Assembly (NCBI GenBank): GCA_963565915.1
Contig: OY751488.1
Coordinates: 5,208,001-5,272,000 of the forward strand
Length of the DNA: 64,000 nucleotides
From: Entoloma clypeatum
Lineage: Eukaryota; Basidiomycota; Agaricomycetes; Agaricales; Entolomataceae
Direction of reading: 5' to 3'
Part shown: one piece after another, positions 11,029 through 20,818 of the stretch
Layout of the letters: every line of letters begins with the position of its first letter
Position numbering within the stretch: position 1 is the first letter of the stretch
Position numbers and translations under genes: made by a program
The notes under the pieces: model-generated
The model's input: the letters and a program-made list of their open reading frames with translations, nothing else
Told to the model about the DNA's origin: nothing
Database searches by the model: none

Positions 11029-14000
11029 CTAGATCTCGACTTCCAGGCGAGATAAGATGTCGTCCGGGGTGTTCGTGAAATTTTCATATGGTTTAAATTC
11101 CAATCCTTCAAAGATGTTTGCGCGTAAGCGCCGAGGTGCATTCGGGTTTAATTTAAAGAAGTCCTCCACCGCTTCCTTGGCATGTTCTAGGTGATCCTCG
11201 GGTTCCCACGTGTTGTGGTCCTGAGTCAGACCCTCCCATTGCACTAAATATTCCAGCTTTCCTCTCTTCAACCTTGAGTCAATAACTTTTGCGACATCGT
11301 ACTCCTCTTCGCCATTGATAACTATCGGGTTTGGTGCCTGCACCCTTTGTGACATAAATAGTGGTTCCTTAAATAATCGGACTCGTGATACATTGATGAC
11401 CGGGTGGATTTTCCAGGTTTTCGGTAATTTAAGTTCTACGGCGTGTGACGAAATGATTTTGGTTATGGTATAGGGTCCAATCCATCGTTCGGCAAGTTTC
11501 TTTAAGGGTCGGTTCAACTTCAGGTCTTTAGTCGATAACCAAACTTTGTCGCCAACTTTGTAAACTGGTGCATCACCCCGTTTCAGGTTCGCATACCGTT
11601 CCATCTCTTCTCGTGCTTTTACTAGCGCCGCTTCCGCCTCCTCATGAATCTTCTTCATTCGCTCTGCGAATTCTTTTGCCGGTTCTGACTTTTCTGCCCT
11701 CCGAGGTTCTACGCCCATCCTAGGGTTAAACCCATAATTTACATAGAACGGCGAGAACTGAGTTGCCGTGTGAATTTTATTATTATAGGCGAACTCCGCG
11801 GTTGCCATCCATTCGGGCCAATCTGTTTGCCGATGGGAAATAAATGATCTTAGATATTGTTCCAACTCCTGGTTGATGCGTTCCGTCTGTCCGTCTGTTT
11901 GCGGATGATACGCCGTTGATAATTTAGTTGTGATCCCCAATATTTTATTTAGTTCCTTCATAAATATTGCCGCAAATTGTGGTCCTCGATCTGACGTTAA
12001 CGATTCTGGCAGTCCATGAAGTTTCCAGACTTCGTCCCGATATAGTTTAGCTAATCCTTCTGCTGAGACTTCATCGCGTGTTTTGATAAAGTGTGATTGC
12101 TTTGTTGATCTGCAAGCCACGACTAATACTGCGTTGTACCCCTGAGCTTCTGGGAGTCCTACAATAAAATCTGCTGTAACATGTTTCCATGGTCCTGCAT
12201 GTTCCGTGTTTGCTTTTAATTTACCGGCTAGCGGTTGAGGCACGTTTTTTGATCGTTGACATCTGTCGCAGCCCTCGACGTATGCTTTGACCATGTTTGT
12301 AATACTAGGCCACCAATAATTACGTGTAACCAATTCCAGGGTCTTCCACTGCCCTGGGTGTCCTGCAACTGGGTTGTCGTGGTGTAATTTAATTATTTCC
12401 TCCCTGAGTTCCTGACTTTTCGGAACATAAACCTTTCCTCTATGTAACCAGAGTCCCTGCTCTTCATGCCATTCATCTGCGCGCAATGTTTTGGTATTTG
12501 TTTTCTTTAACTCTTCCACTGCTTTCAACACTTGTTCGTCAAACTCCTTGGCATCCCTGATGCGTTTTAATAATTTACTTTCTTCTCCATCAATAAGTAT
12601 GTGACCTCGATCCATTGCTCGCAAGTGGAAGTATTCCGGTTTTAATAATGTTACGTCTTCGTTGTCATTTTCCACCCCCTTTCTATGATCGACCCTTCTC
12701 GAAAGAGCGTCCGCCTTTCCCATTGAGGTGCCAGCTTTGTGTATTAATTTAAAGTTGAAGCGTGTTAGATACAACGCCCAGCGTGCTTGTCTGCGATTAA
12801 GCTTTCGTCCCTGCATGAAGTACTCGAGGTTTTTATGATCGGTCCAGATCTCGACCTCATGTTTGGCTCCTTCAAGGTGGTGTCTCCATGCTTCCAGCGC
12901 TCGAATTATGCCCAGCATTTCTTTATCGTGTACGTCATAATTTCGTTCCACATCATTTAATCCTTTAGATAGAAAGGCACATGGCCTCCATTTCTCATCC
13001 TCGCATTCCATAGATAGAATTGCTCCTGTAGCAAAGTCCGATGCGTCTGATTCTACTCTCAACTTCCGATCCGGATCGGGAGATACTAATATAGGTGCCT
13101 CCGTAAATAATTTTTTTAGCATATCAAATGCTTCCTCCTGTTCCTCTTTCCAATTCCAGATTGTTTCTTTCCTTGTTAATTTATGTAGTGGCCCTGCCAC
13201 TTTAGAGAAGTCCTTGACAAATCTTCGATAGAAATTGGCCAATCCTAGAAACGACTGGACTTCTTTGACTTTTGTTGGTTTCGGCCATTGTTTGATGGCG
13301 TCTACTTTTGAAGGATCCATTCGAATTCCGTCTTTCCCAATAATTAACCCTAAGAACTCTATTTCGTCTCGGTCAAAGAAACATTTTCCTGGTTTTAAGA
13401 ATAAGTCGTTTTCTCGTAATCTTTTTAGAATTTCCTCCACGATTTCACTGTGTCCTTTTTCTCCTTCAGTTGCTACCAATATATCATCGATATAGATAAC
13501 TACGTCTCCTTGATCAATCAAGTCTCTAAATATGTCGTTCATCATAGTTTGAAACGTGCTTGGGGAATTATTTAGTCCGAAGAACATGACTGTTGGTTCG
13601 AAAGCTCCATCTGGGGTTGTGAATGCCGCTTTCCACTCGTCTCCTTCTTTGATGCGTACATTGTTATACCCCCATCTGAGGTCCATTTTGGTAAACCTTT
13701 TCTTTCCTTTTAATTTATCGATCAATTCCGGAATTAACGGGAGTGGATAATTATTGCGAACGGTCCAGCTGTTAATGTGTCGGTAATCCTGTACCATTCG
13801 TTTCTTTCCGTCTTTTTTGGGTATAAAGAATACTGGCGAAGTTTGTGGTGACTTGGTAGGTCGAATATATCCTTTGCGTAATTGATCGTTTACAAATTCG
13901 GATACTTCTTTCCTTTCATCCGGTGACAGGGGATAGACTTTGGCCTTCTTTGGTACGAAATCCGGTTTTAAGTCTATAGCGTGGTCCCATGGTTTCCTGA

Positions 14001-14964
14001 CTGGTAATCTCTCCGATGCTTTCTTTTCAAAGACTGATAGATATTTGTGATATTTCCGGGGGACAACCTGTTCTGCCGGTACTTCATCTGAGGGTTCTCC
14101 TTTAGCTGCCCTGAGCGTGTGGATTACTTCCTCCTCCATTTCTTCCTCATTTCCTTCTACTACTTCTTCCATTCTTCCGCCCCATCTGGTTCTTGCAGTT
14201 TTATTTAAATAACGTGTTCGACGCATGCCACATTCTCCTGGACATCTTGATAGTTTAATTTCCGCCTTTTCCCAATCGATTTCTGGATTATGGCGTTTCA
14301 GCCAGGTATGTCCAACAATAATTTTAGCTTTCCCTAGGTTGCATGCCTCAAACACGGCTATCTCCACATGTCCTTTATACCGCATAGCCATGACTGCTTC
14401 ATGCGTGATCGAACCTCCTTGGTTAAGCGTGCCATCAACGTTGTAGACCCGAATGGGGAAAGGTAGTTCCCTTAATTTAATGTTGTTCCTTTTGGCGAAG
14501 TCCAGATCTATGAACATCCCTGTCGCCCCTGAGTCTAATAATGCTTCAACATCAAATGTGCGTTTGTCCTGCAACGTTTCCAGCGTGATTTTCATCATAA
14601 GCTCCTTTTCCAAAGAAGCGGATCGAATAAAAGATGGTTCCCCCATAGAGTCCGTTTGCCTAGTTAAGTTATCTGATTCTTTGCAACAGGGAATTAAGCA
14701 TTCATCCGTAGAGGACGAACCAAGCCTCGTTTCTGAGGGCTCCCCAATGATATAGTTTACAAGTGTATCTAAGTCCGATTCATCTTTTTTTGGTTTTTCT
14801 TTCCTACTAGGTTTATCTAATAGTATTTTATTGTACGTAACTGCAGCATCCGTAAGTTTCTGAAACCAAGATTTTACAATGTCCTTATGTACGTAAGAGT
14901 CTATAGGCAAACATTCATATCGATTTGTCAGAGCCAGCGGGGGATTTACTGGTTGACGTTCACA
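11029..14964 (-). CDS. Pol polyprotein of element N (protease, RT, RNase H, integrase, chromodomain)
   Basis: About 1311 aa, read in the -1 frame relative to gag. Domains in order: an aspartic protease (LLDSGATGMFIDL, followed later by IIVGHTWLKRHNPEIDW), then RT with DLRWGYNNVRI and the catalytic YIDDILVAT. RNase H follows (DASDFATGAIL, TDHKNLEYF). The integrase has an HHCC zinc finger (HHDNPVAGHPGQ ... CDRCQRSK) and a DDE core ending in AYHPQTDGQTERINQELEQ. A C-terminal chromodomain (YDVAKVIDSRLKRGK ... LVQWEGLTQDHNTWEP) likely targets integration to marked chromatin, as in chromoviruses. There is no natural ATG at the start: the frame is open back through the end of gag, so expression by -1 frameshifting at 14964-14970 is inferred. 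The stop is 11 bp from the LTR. The frame is intact. Confidence 0.96.
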   Translation of the reverse strand, partial: CERQPVNPPLALTNRYECLPIDSYVHKDIVKSWFQKLTDAAVTYNKILLDKPSRKEKPKKDESDLDTLVNYIIGEPSETRLGSSSTDECLIPCCKESDNLTRQTDSMGEPSFIRSASLEKELMMKITLETLQDKRTFDVEALLDSGATGMFIDLDFAKRNNIKLRELPFPIRVYNVDGTLNQGGSITHEAVMAMRYKGHVEIAVFEACNLGKAKIIVGHTWLKRHNPEIDWEKAEIKLSRCPGECGMRRTRYLNKTARTRWGGRMEEVVEGNEEEMEEEVIHTLRAAKGEPSDEVPAEQVVPRKYHKYLSVFEKKASERLPVRKPWDHAIDLKPDFVPKKAKVYPLSPDERKEVSEFVNDQLRKGYIRPTKSPQTSPVFFIPKKDGKKRMVQDYRHINSWTVRNNYPLPLIPELIDKLKGKKRFTKMDLRWGYNNVRIKEGDEWKAAFTTPDGAFEPTVMFFGLNNSPSTFQTMMNDIFRDLIDQGDVVIYIDDILVATEGEKGHSEIVEEILKRLRENDLFLKPGKCFFDRDEIEFLGLIIGKDGIRMDPSKVDAIKQWPKPTKVKEVQSFLGLANFYRRFVKDFSKVAGPLHKLTRKETIWNWKEEQEEAFDMLKKLFTEAPILVSPDPDRKLRVESDASDFATGAILSMECEDEKWRPCAFLSKGLNDVERNYDVHDKEMLGIIRALEAWRHHLEGAKHEVEIWTDHKNLEYFMQGRKLNRRQARWALYLTRFNFKLIHKAGTSMGKADALSRRVDHRKGVENDNEDVTLLKPEYFHLRAMDRGHILIDGEESKLLKRIRDAKEFDEQVLKAVEELKKTNTKTLRADEWHEEQGLWLHRGKVYVPKSQELREEIIKLHHDNPVAGHPGQWKTLELVTRNYWWPSITNMVKAYVEGCDRCQRSKNVPQPLAGKLKANTEHAGPWKHVTADFIVGLPEAQGYNAVLVVACRSTKQSHFIKTRDEVSAEGLAKLYRDEVWKLHGLPESLTSDRGPQFAAIFMKELNKILGITTKLSTAYHPQTDGQTERINQELEQYLRSFISHRQTDWPEWMATAEFAYNNKIHTATQFSPFYVNYGFNPRMGVEPRRAEKSEPAKEFAERMKKIHEEAEAALVKAREEMERYANLKRGDAPVYKVGDKVWLSTKDLKLNRPLKKLAERWIGPYTITKIISSHAVELKLPKTWKIHPVINVSRVRLFKEPLFMSQRVQAPNPIVINGEEEYDVAKVIDSRLKRGKLEYLVQWEGLTQDHNTWEPEDHLEHAKEAVEDFFKLNPNAPRRLRANIFEGLEFKPYENFTNTPDDILSRLEVEI

Positions 14965-16034
14965 AAACCCTGCTGCCCAGCAGCTTGTCCATTGTTCTGA
15001 CCATTGGGATTCGGCGCAGGCGCGCCAATCACACCCCTTGGTCCATTTGCGGCTTGTCGTGCTTGACGCCTTGCCGTGATTTGTCGTAAGATTTCTTCTT
15101 CCTCATGTTCGTCGATTTGTTCAATCACAGCCGCTCGCACCTTGCGTTGTGGCCGTCTGCATTCCCGGGCGAAATGCCCCTGTCCTCCGCAATTGTAACA
15201 ATTACCAGGCGCTCGGCGCTGGTTTCTATCGACCTCCATAGCATTGGGATCTCGGCGTCCCTGACCTTGCTGTCCGTTTTGCTGCGGGGCTCGGTACCCC
15301 CCGTACTGTTGTTGTCCGAATGGTCGCTGCTGATTCTGCTGGTTTGCGGGCCGATTGCCCCAACCGGTTCTCTGCTGTCCAAAATTGTTGCCGGTCCTCA
15401 TGCCCGGTCTTGCCGCATAAGTTTCCTCTGCTCTTCCGATTGCTAAAATTTCCTCACACGTGTCTTGCACGGTGGTCTGTCGTCTTCCCTGCTGAAACAT
15501 TTGTTGTATGATCGAATCCTTGGTGTTCCTTTCTAGCAGAGATATCCCGTGCATTTCCTCAATTTGGCCTTTGATGACCAACGTTCCAAATTGTGTAATA
15601 AAATCGTCCACCCGCATGTTTCCTTGTTTAAAGGTTTCGATTTTGGCACGTGCCCATTCTATTTCTGTTGCTGATTGGAATCTTGATGTCACCTCTCTCA
15701 TTAATTGCTGGAACGTGGGCCATTGTTCTGATTCCATGCACTGCCTCAAGCGTGTTTCCCCATAGGTGCCTGCTGTAGCGCCTTCCAGGCGAGACCATAC
15801 TGCAATGCAAATTTCTTCCTGTCCTTGGAACAGGTCCCGATTGACCCTGATCCATGCCAGCATCTTTGTCCACCATACTCCGAACATTGCCTTGGCCCCA
15901 TTGTACTTGCCGGGGTCTGCAGCGATTTCTAGTCGTCTTCCATTGGGACGCGGGGCGGCGGGATTATGAGCGGGAGGAGGGAGAGGGGGATTGGGAAGGG
16001 GATTGTCGAACTCGTCGTCGTTGTTGTCGGCCAT
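14946..16034 (-). CDS. Gag protein of element N
   Basis: 362 aa starting at a clear ATG (16032-16034, MADNNDDEFDNPLPNP). After a proline-rich start comes the capsid-like region (WTKMLAWIRVNRDLF ... FQSATEIEWARAKIETFKQ), a typical Ty3/gypsy retrotransposon gag domain. A Q/G-rich linker and one CCHC zinc knuckle (CYNCGGQGHFAREC) follow for RNA packaging. The C-terminus is again Q/N/G-rich. It would assemble the virus-like particle. The last codons (QQGFVNVNQ) contain the slippery heptamer that leads into pol. A 556-nt leader separates it from the 5' LTR. Confidence 0.95.
   Translation of the reverse strand: MADNNDDEFDNPLPNPPLPPPAHNPAAPRPNGRRLEIAADPGKYNGAKAMFGVWWTKMLAWIRVNRDLFQGQEEICIAVWSRLEGATAGTYGETRLRQCMESEQWPTFQQLMREVTSRFQSATEIEWARAKIETFKQGNMRVDDFITQFGTLVIKGQIEEMHGISLLERNTKDSIIQQMFQQGRRQTTVQDTCEEILAIGRAEETYAARPGMRTGNNFGQQRTGWGNRPANQQNQQRPFGQQQYGGYRAPQQNGQQGQGRRDPNAMEVDRNQRRAPGNCYNCGGQGHFARECRRPQRKVRAAVIEQIDEHEEEEILRQITARRQARQAANGPRGVIGAPAPNPNGQNNGQAAGQQGFVNVNQ
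14964..14970 (-). promoter_or_regulatory. -1 ribosomal frameshift heptamer GGGTTTT at the gag-pol junction of N
   Basis: In the gag phase the minus strand reads CAG GGT TTT GTG, so G GGT TTT fits the X XXY YYZ rule. It lies 6 codons before the gag stop. A -1 slip enters the pol frame, which is open through this point (QPVNPPLALTNRYEC). Short complementary segments (GTCA/TGAC and CCAG/CTGG) follow after 6 nt and could form a weak stem. Confidence 0.75.
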
Positions 16035-16578
16035 GTTGTGTGAGCAATAGTGCTTTGTAGCGGGCGCGCGACCCTGTTCTGCTACTTAAGCGAAAAAGAA
16101 AACCTAAAAAAAGAAAACCCAAAGAACGATCTGTTTACCCAGGCAGCCGAAATGCCCGAATAAAGGAAGATCTGGGAAAAATGAAAACCACGCGGTCAAT
16201 ACCCCTACGCGCGCTGGTTCTGTCGAATCCGGGAAAAGATCGGGGTTTGGAACACCTTTTGAGAACTAAACGTGCGCGACCTTCTTTTCCAAGTCGCCAC
16301 ACGCGCCAGCAGCTTTCCCGAAGGTCAGTTGCGTCGGCCTTTGGTCACCTCGACACGGGACGGGCTCAACGTTTCCCTGTGTGTCTCGAACGGCAACGCT
16401 AGTTATAGTGGGTGCACCAAGCGTTTCTCTTCTTATCCCTGAAGTCCGGGAGGTCCCCCTTAACGCTAGGGTCCGCGTGTAATGGCGAGGTGTGACTTTT
16501 AACGCAAAAGCACGAAACGGCGGGGATAGTGATGGTGATGTGGGAAGTGTGTGTGTTTGGGCGGGCGATGATGATAAG

Positions 16579-16588
16579 AGCTTGTTCT
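16579..16588 (-). promoter_or_regulatory. Self-priming primer-binding site of N
   Basis: Two nt inside the 5' LTR the minus strand reads AGAACAAGCT. The complement AGCTTGTTCT lies in the LTR at 16698-16707, about 26-33 nt downstream of the minus-strand TATA box (16733-16740), where the transcript should begin. This matches the Tf1 self-priming arrangement rather than a tRNA primer site, which would begin TGG. Confidence 0.75.
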
Positions 16589-16590
16589 TC

Positions 16591-16879
16591 TGTTGAGGCG
16601 ACGCTAAGTCAAAACGACGTCGCGAGCCCAAACTTAAGAACGAAGTGGAAGATGTGAAGTGAACTGAATTGCCCAGAGACCCAGCGGGAATCTCAAGAGA
16701 ACAAGCTATCGAATACAAGTGAAAGTACTCTACTTATATATGTAAATTCCATGAGGCTGCGTTGTGGCAGCGTCATGCTGCGTGATAATAATAAGATGTC
16801 CTCATGTGCGATATGATGTAGATAAGATAAGATCGAGATAAGATAAGATAAAGTGAAAAGTGAAAATACGATCATAACA
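16591..16879 (-). repeat. 5' LTR of element N
   Basis: 289 bp, carries the TATA box (minus strand, 16733-16740) and the predicted RNA start region at about 16707. Confidence 0.96.
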
Positions 16880-16880
16880 T

Positions 16881-19294
16881 GATGGAGGTGGAGAATTCAA
16901 CGAATACAAGGATGTACTTGCCGATCATGGAATTCTGATCGACGTCATGCTCCCATATCAGCACCAGCAGAATGGTAGAGCAGAACGGATAAATCGAACC
17001 CTATGGGAAAAATCTCAGGCCTTGCGCTTCGACACGTGCTTACCCCCTATGTGGTGGGAATTCTGTTTGGAACATGCAGCTTTTCTCTACAACAGAACCC
17101 CCATGCAGCGTCTCGAATGGAATACCCCTTACTTCAAGGTGACCAATGAGATCCCCGATATGTCAAGCATCAGAGTCTTCGGATGTCAGGCATATGTGTA
17201 CATCCCAGTAGAAATTCCCTGGAGTCTAGATCTCGATTGATGATTTATCTTGGATCAAAGCCAGGGGTCAAAGGATACCGTTTCATGGATCCTGAGACTA
17301 ATACAATTTTCATGGGCGGGAAAGCTATCTTTGATGAAAGCAAGTACCCTAGATGCCACACCGACCCTTTGCCAGAAAACCATGAAATGGAAAACCCAGA
17401 ACCGGCTGATGAGTTTGAGGACCTCATCCCCGGAAACGATGACAATGACAGTCATTACAAAAAACCTCACGACCCTGTTCCTACTGGACAGGATCACCCT
17501 GAATCAGACGATGATTTGCCGCGTAGCGAGCCCGATGATGAGCCACGAGTACCCACTCCAGAGCCCGAGCAAGTACCAGATCGACCGATCAGGGAACGAC
17601 GAGTTCGGAGAATGCCAGACAGCATCTATGGGGAAGACACCCCTGCTTCTGATCTTGAAAAAATGGATCGAAGACGTAGATTGGGCGGTCAAACGGCATG
17701 GATGAACGATCTCCTGATGGAGGCAATCTCCATCCAAGTAGGCATCATCGAAATGTCACACAAAGACATATACTCTCTTCCGAACAAAGAAGATTGGTAT
17801 GCGGCAGAACAAAAAGAGCTAGACATGCTCAAAAGCCGCGGGGTGATCACGGAGTTAGTACCCCTACCTACAGGGAGGAAAGCTCTAAGGAACAAATGGG
17901 TTTACAACGAAAAATCCGACGGGCCTTTGAAAGCGCGCCTTGTTGCAAAAGGTTTCTCACAGGTAGAAGGGATTGACTTCGATCAGATCTTCTCACCAGT
18001 AGTGAGATACGAGACCGTCCAATTAATTCTGGCATTGACAGCCCTTGAAGGGTGGTTCATGACACTCTTGGACGTCTCAGCAGCCTTCCTCTATGGAACA
18101 CTCCCTGAGGAAATTTACATGTGACAGCCTGAGGGTTACATAGTAAAAGGGAAAGAAAACCTCATGTACCGACTATACAAAGCCCTATACGGACTCAAGC
18201 AGGCCGCATTAGCCTGGTGGAGGGAACTCGATTCCTCCATGAAAAAGCTCGGCTTTGTCCGGCTTCACTCCGATGCGGGAGTTTTTATTCACACAAGTAC
18301 CAAAGGGGAAACTGTGATCGCCGTCATTTATGTCGATGACTCTGCTTTTCTCGGCACAAACTGGGAATACACGCTGGAAAAGAAGAAGGCCTTCATGACA
18401 ACATGGGAATGTAGGGACCTAGGCCACCTAGTCCCTGATGGGGAACCAAAAGAATTTCTCTCTATCCAAATAAGGCAACGTGGGAAGAGGATCTTCATTG
18501 ATCAAGTACCCTACCTTGAGAAAATTCTCACACACATGGGGATGAGCGAATCCAATGCCACCCACACCCCACTCCCGACGGGCTACAAACCCATGAAGTC
18601 TGAAGATGAACCCAATGCGGAACTCAGATCCAAGTACCAATCCGTCATCGGATCATTATTGTACTTAATGATCGGGACAAGACCCGACATTTGTTTCGCC
18701 GTGATCAAAATGTCCCAATTTTCCGCAAACCCTACCAAACGCCATTTAGAAGTGGCAAGGGATATTTGCAGGTATTTGAAGGCAATGAAAAATTACGCGA
18801 TCATGTACGATGGTGATTCTGGGAAAGGAATCTACGCATTCACAGACTCTGATTGGGCGTCGGACGAAAACACCAGGAAGTCCACCACTGGTTACTTCGT
18901 ATCGCTGGCATCTGGAGCAGTAACATGGGTTTCATCAGCGCAAAAAACCATTGCCCTCTCTTCCACGGAAGCAGAATACATGGCGCTATCAGATTGCAGT
19001 CGCGCAGTGACATGGCTTAGAAGCATGCTTGCCGAACTTGGGATGCAGATCGGATCAGTCCCGATCTATGGAGATAACAATGGCTCCGTCTTTATCGCAT
19101 CCAACCCTGTAACTGAAAAGCGGTCCAAGCACATTGACGTGCGATTCCACTTTGTCAGAGAAAAAGTATCTGAAGGCATCATTACGGTCGAATTCATCGA
19201 AGGAGTGAATAACCCTGCAGACCTTTTAACTAAGAATCTGGGAAAAATCCTCTTCAACAAGTTTATCCCGTACTTTGGATTACTTAAAAACTAG
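16881..19294 (+). pseudogene. Copia A integrase-RT-RNase H, second part (interrupted and mutated)
   Basis: Continues the copia polyprotein after element N: integrase core end (MLPYQHQQNGRAERINRTL), copia RT (RNKWVYNEKSDGPLKARLVAKGFSQ in two pieces, LLDVSAAFLYG, then YVDD in IAVIYVDDSAFLG) and RNase H (FTDSDWASDEN, LSSTEAEYMALSD, SKHIDVRFHFVRE). The frame breaks near 17215: the 16947-17240 frame stops after VEIPWSLDLD and a second frame resumes from 17183. A TGA at 18122-18124 replaces an expected Arg between EEIYM and QPEGY. The 376-codon stretch to 19294 is otherwise clean. Confidence 0.93.
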
Positions 19295-19362
19295 ACGAAG
19301 AAAGAGTACCTATATGGGAAAAAGTAAGATGTATTTAGAAGTATGTACTAAATATGGGGGGG

Positions 19363-19671
19363 TGTTGAAACTTTTCCATCACGTAGATTAGATTAGATTA
19401 GATTACATCATGTGACCTTTACACATCTTCGATTACATACTTATTTGGTTGGTACAAACAGTAGTACGGTATATAAGACCAGAAAACTGTCAATATCAAG
19501 TCGTTGTCTCTTGACTCTTAACCAGCTCCATCGCTCTTACCAGCCTCAACCGCTCTCACCAGCCTTACCCCTCCAAACCATGTAAGTGACCATAGCGGTA
19601 TCGTAGAGTACTTCCACTGTAGCTATGTTGCTCAGTACACCTGTGGCTAGCGCCCAGGTGGAACTTCAACA
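19363..19671 (+). repeat. 3' LTR of copia A
   Basis: 309 bp, one 19-bp GCTCTTACCAGCCTCAACC unit shorter than the 5' LTR. It is followed directly by the target duplication CTTAT. Confidence 0.95.
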
Positions 19672-19697
19672 CTTATGCTCCTTGAAAAGTGCCCAAG

Positions 19698-20688
19698 TGT
19701 CACGTAGCGTTTTTCTCAACATCGGAAAATGTCGGACAAGTTGGAGCGGAGTAGCGGAGGAGCGGATGTGATAAGTGCGACATTGGCAGAAAGGACCTGG
19801 CTTCAACTTGTGCGTTGCGCCCCACTCTTTGATGTGGTCCTCGATTTTGGATTGGCGGATGTTGGATGAGTGGAGGTGACGGAGAGAATGCTCAAAGGCA
19901 AGTAGAGATGGATGTGAATGAGGTGTAACATATGATATTTGAACTGAGGTTCTATGACAGATTTGGTACACTATTTATAGTAGACTAGAATGATCAGCAT
20001 TACTATAAGTGATGTGCAGATATCGGAGTTGACCATTGGAACATTCGGAGTATGGAGAGTAGCAAATGAAAAGTGAACAACATATGTCTACTTGTAAGTA
20101 TGGTTGAGATGTTACGTAGTAGAAGTATAATCAAATATAAATAGAATGTTGTCGCAGTGGATGTCAGGTTGGATGAATCATTGGAGTCGTTGGATAAGTC
20201 GAATATTGTTATGGATTCGCTATCCATGGCATTGATCGCTCAGACAAGATACAAGACATAGAGGCCTTATCTGATTAATGGCCAGTTTCATCTTATCTAT
20301 TGGTTTCATGCTTACTATTCACTTTTACATCATTCGGGCCCCGGCCTCCGCTTACTCACTACAGTATGGTCATCGTTACCATATCTAGATGGTTACTCTC
20401 ACACATCCTTGACATCATGTTACTTATTGGACTATACTTAGATACTCTGACTCATGCCGCAGCAGTTACCATAGACACCTACTCTGGGTCCGCTTCTGGA
20501 GTCAGACCGGAACCGCTCTAGAGTCATCTAGATGACTCGACCTTCTAGTATATATAGGGTACATACATTGCATGTATTCCCCAGATCTAGCAATCACCTT
20601 GGTATCCACCTTTGCTACTTAAGCCTCTCTGCCTAAGCATCGCATGGGTTTGTCAACCATAACAAATATGAATCATATGGTTATGACA
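19698..20688 (-). repeat. 3' LTR of element B (interrupted by a solo LTR)
   Basis: About 528 bp of LTR remain after removing 20207-20669. Both outer parts align with 39748-40291, including the end AATATGAATCATATGGTTATGACA-like stretch next to GTATTTCCC. Minus-strand TATA (CTATAAATAG) and predicted RNA start (AGTTCAAATAT-like) are present. Confidence 0.85.
20207..20664 (+). repeat. Solo LTR inserted in the LTR of B
   Basis: A 458-bp stretch starts TGTTATGG and ends CCATAACA (8-bp perfect inverted ends), flanked by the 5-bp duplication AATAT (20202-20206 and 20665-20669). It has a plus-strand TATATATAGGG and, about 25-30 nt downstream, AGATCTAGCAATCAC. That resembles the predicted RNA start of element D (AGATTTAGCAATCAC), so it is probably a relative of the D family. 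No internal coding sequence remains. Confidence 0.8.
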
Positions 20689-20818
20689 GTATTTCCCTCT
20701 TAGGGCCGAACCCTGAGGCCCAGATGAGGTAATCCACATGACTGTTGGTTGAAAAGCTTGCACATGATTTTTCTCTCTTGTCACCTTACCACAACATCTA
20801 TCCCGTCACCTATCCACT

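Larger units (their letters stand above)
10729..16879 (-). mobile_element. Ty3/gypsy chromodomain retrotransposon N (intact, self-priming type)
   Basis: A 6151-bp element on the minus strand with 289-bp LTRs at 10729-11017 and 16591-16879, in which I see no difference. A perfect 5-bp target duplication TGATG lies at 10724-10728 and 16880-16884. It has gag (14946-16034), pol (11029-14964) with protease, RT, RNase H, integrase and chromodomain, a polypurine tract AGAAAGGGGGTAA before the 3' LTR, and a self-complementary primer site. Both frames are free of stops, so it looks complete and possibly active. Identical LTRs mean insertion was very recent compared with the other elements here. A related LTR plus leader is found at 42629-43422. 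Confidence 0.97.
7672..19671 (+). mobile_element. Ty1/copia LTR retrotransposon A, split by gypsy element N
   Basis: Complete copia element with 5' LTR 7672-7999 and 3' LTR 19363-19671, beginning TGTTGAAAC and ending CTTCAACA. It is flanked by a perfect 5-bp target duplication CTTAT (7667-7671 and 19672-19676). One gag-pol frame in the order protease, integrase, reverse transcriptase, RNase H defines Ty1/copia. Gypsy element N is inserted in the integrase core at 10729-16879. Removing N and one copy of its TGATG duplication would leave the integrase frame continuous (VDGGGEF). A also has a frameshift near 17215 and a TGA at 18122. A short polypurine tract (ATATGGGGGGG) sits just before the 3' LTR. 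It is not autonomous. Confidence 0.96.

Noticed and set aside
13235..14755. Plus-strand frames within the pol of N
   Set aside because: Shadows of the intact minus-strand pol; no independent motif.
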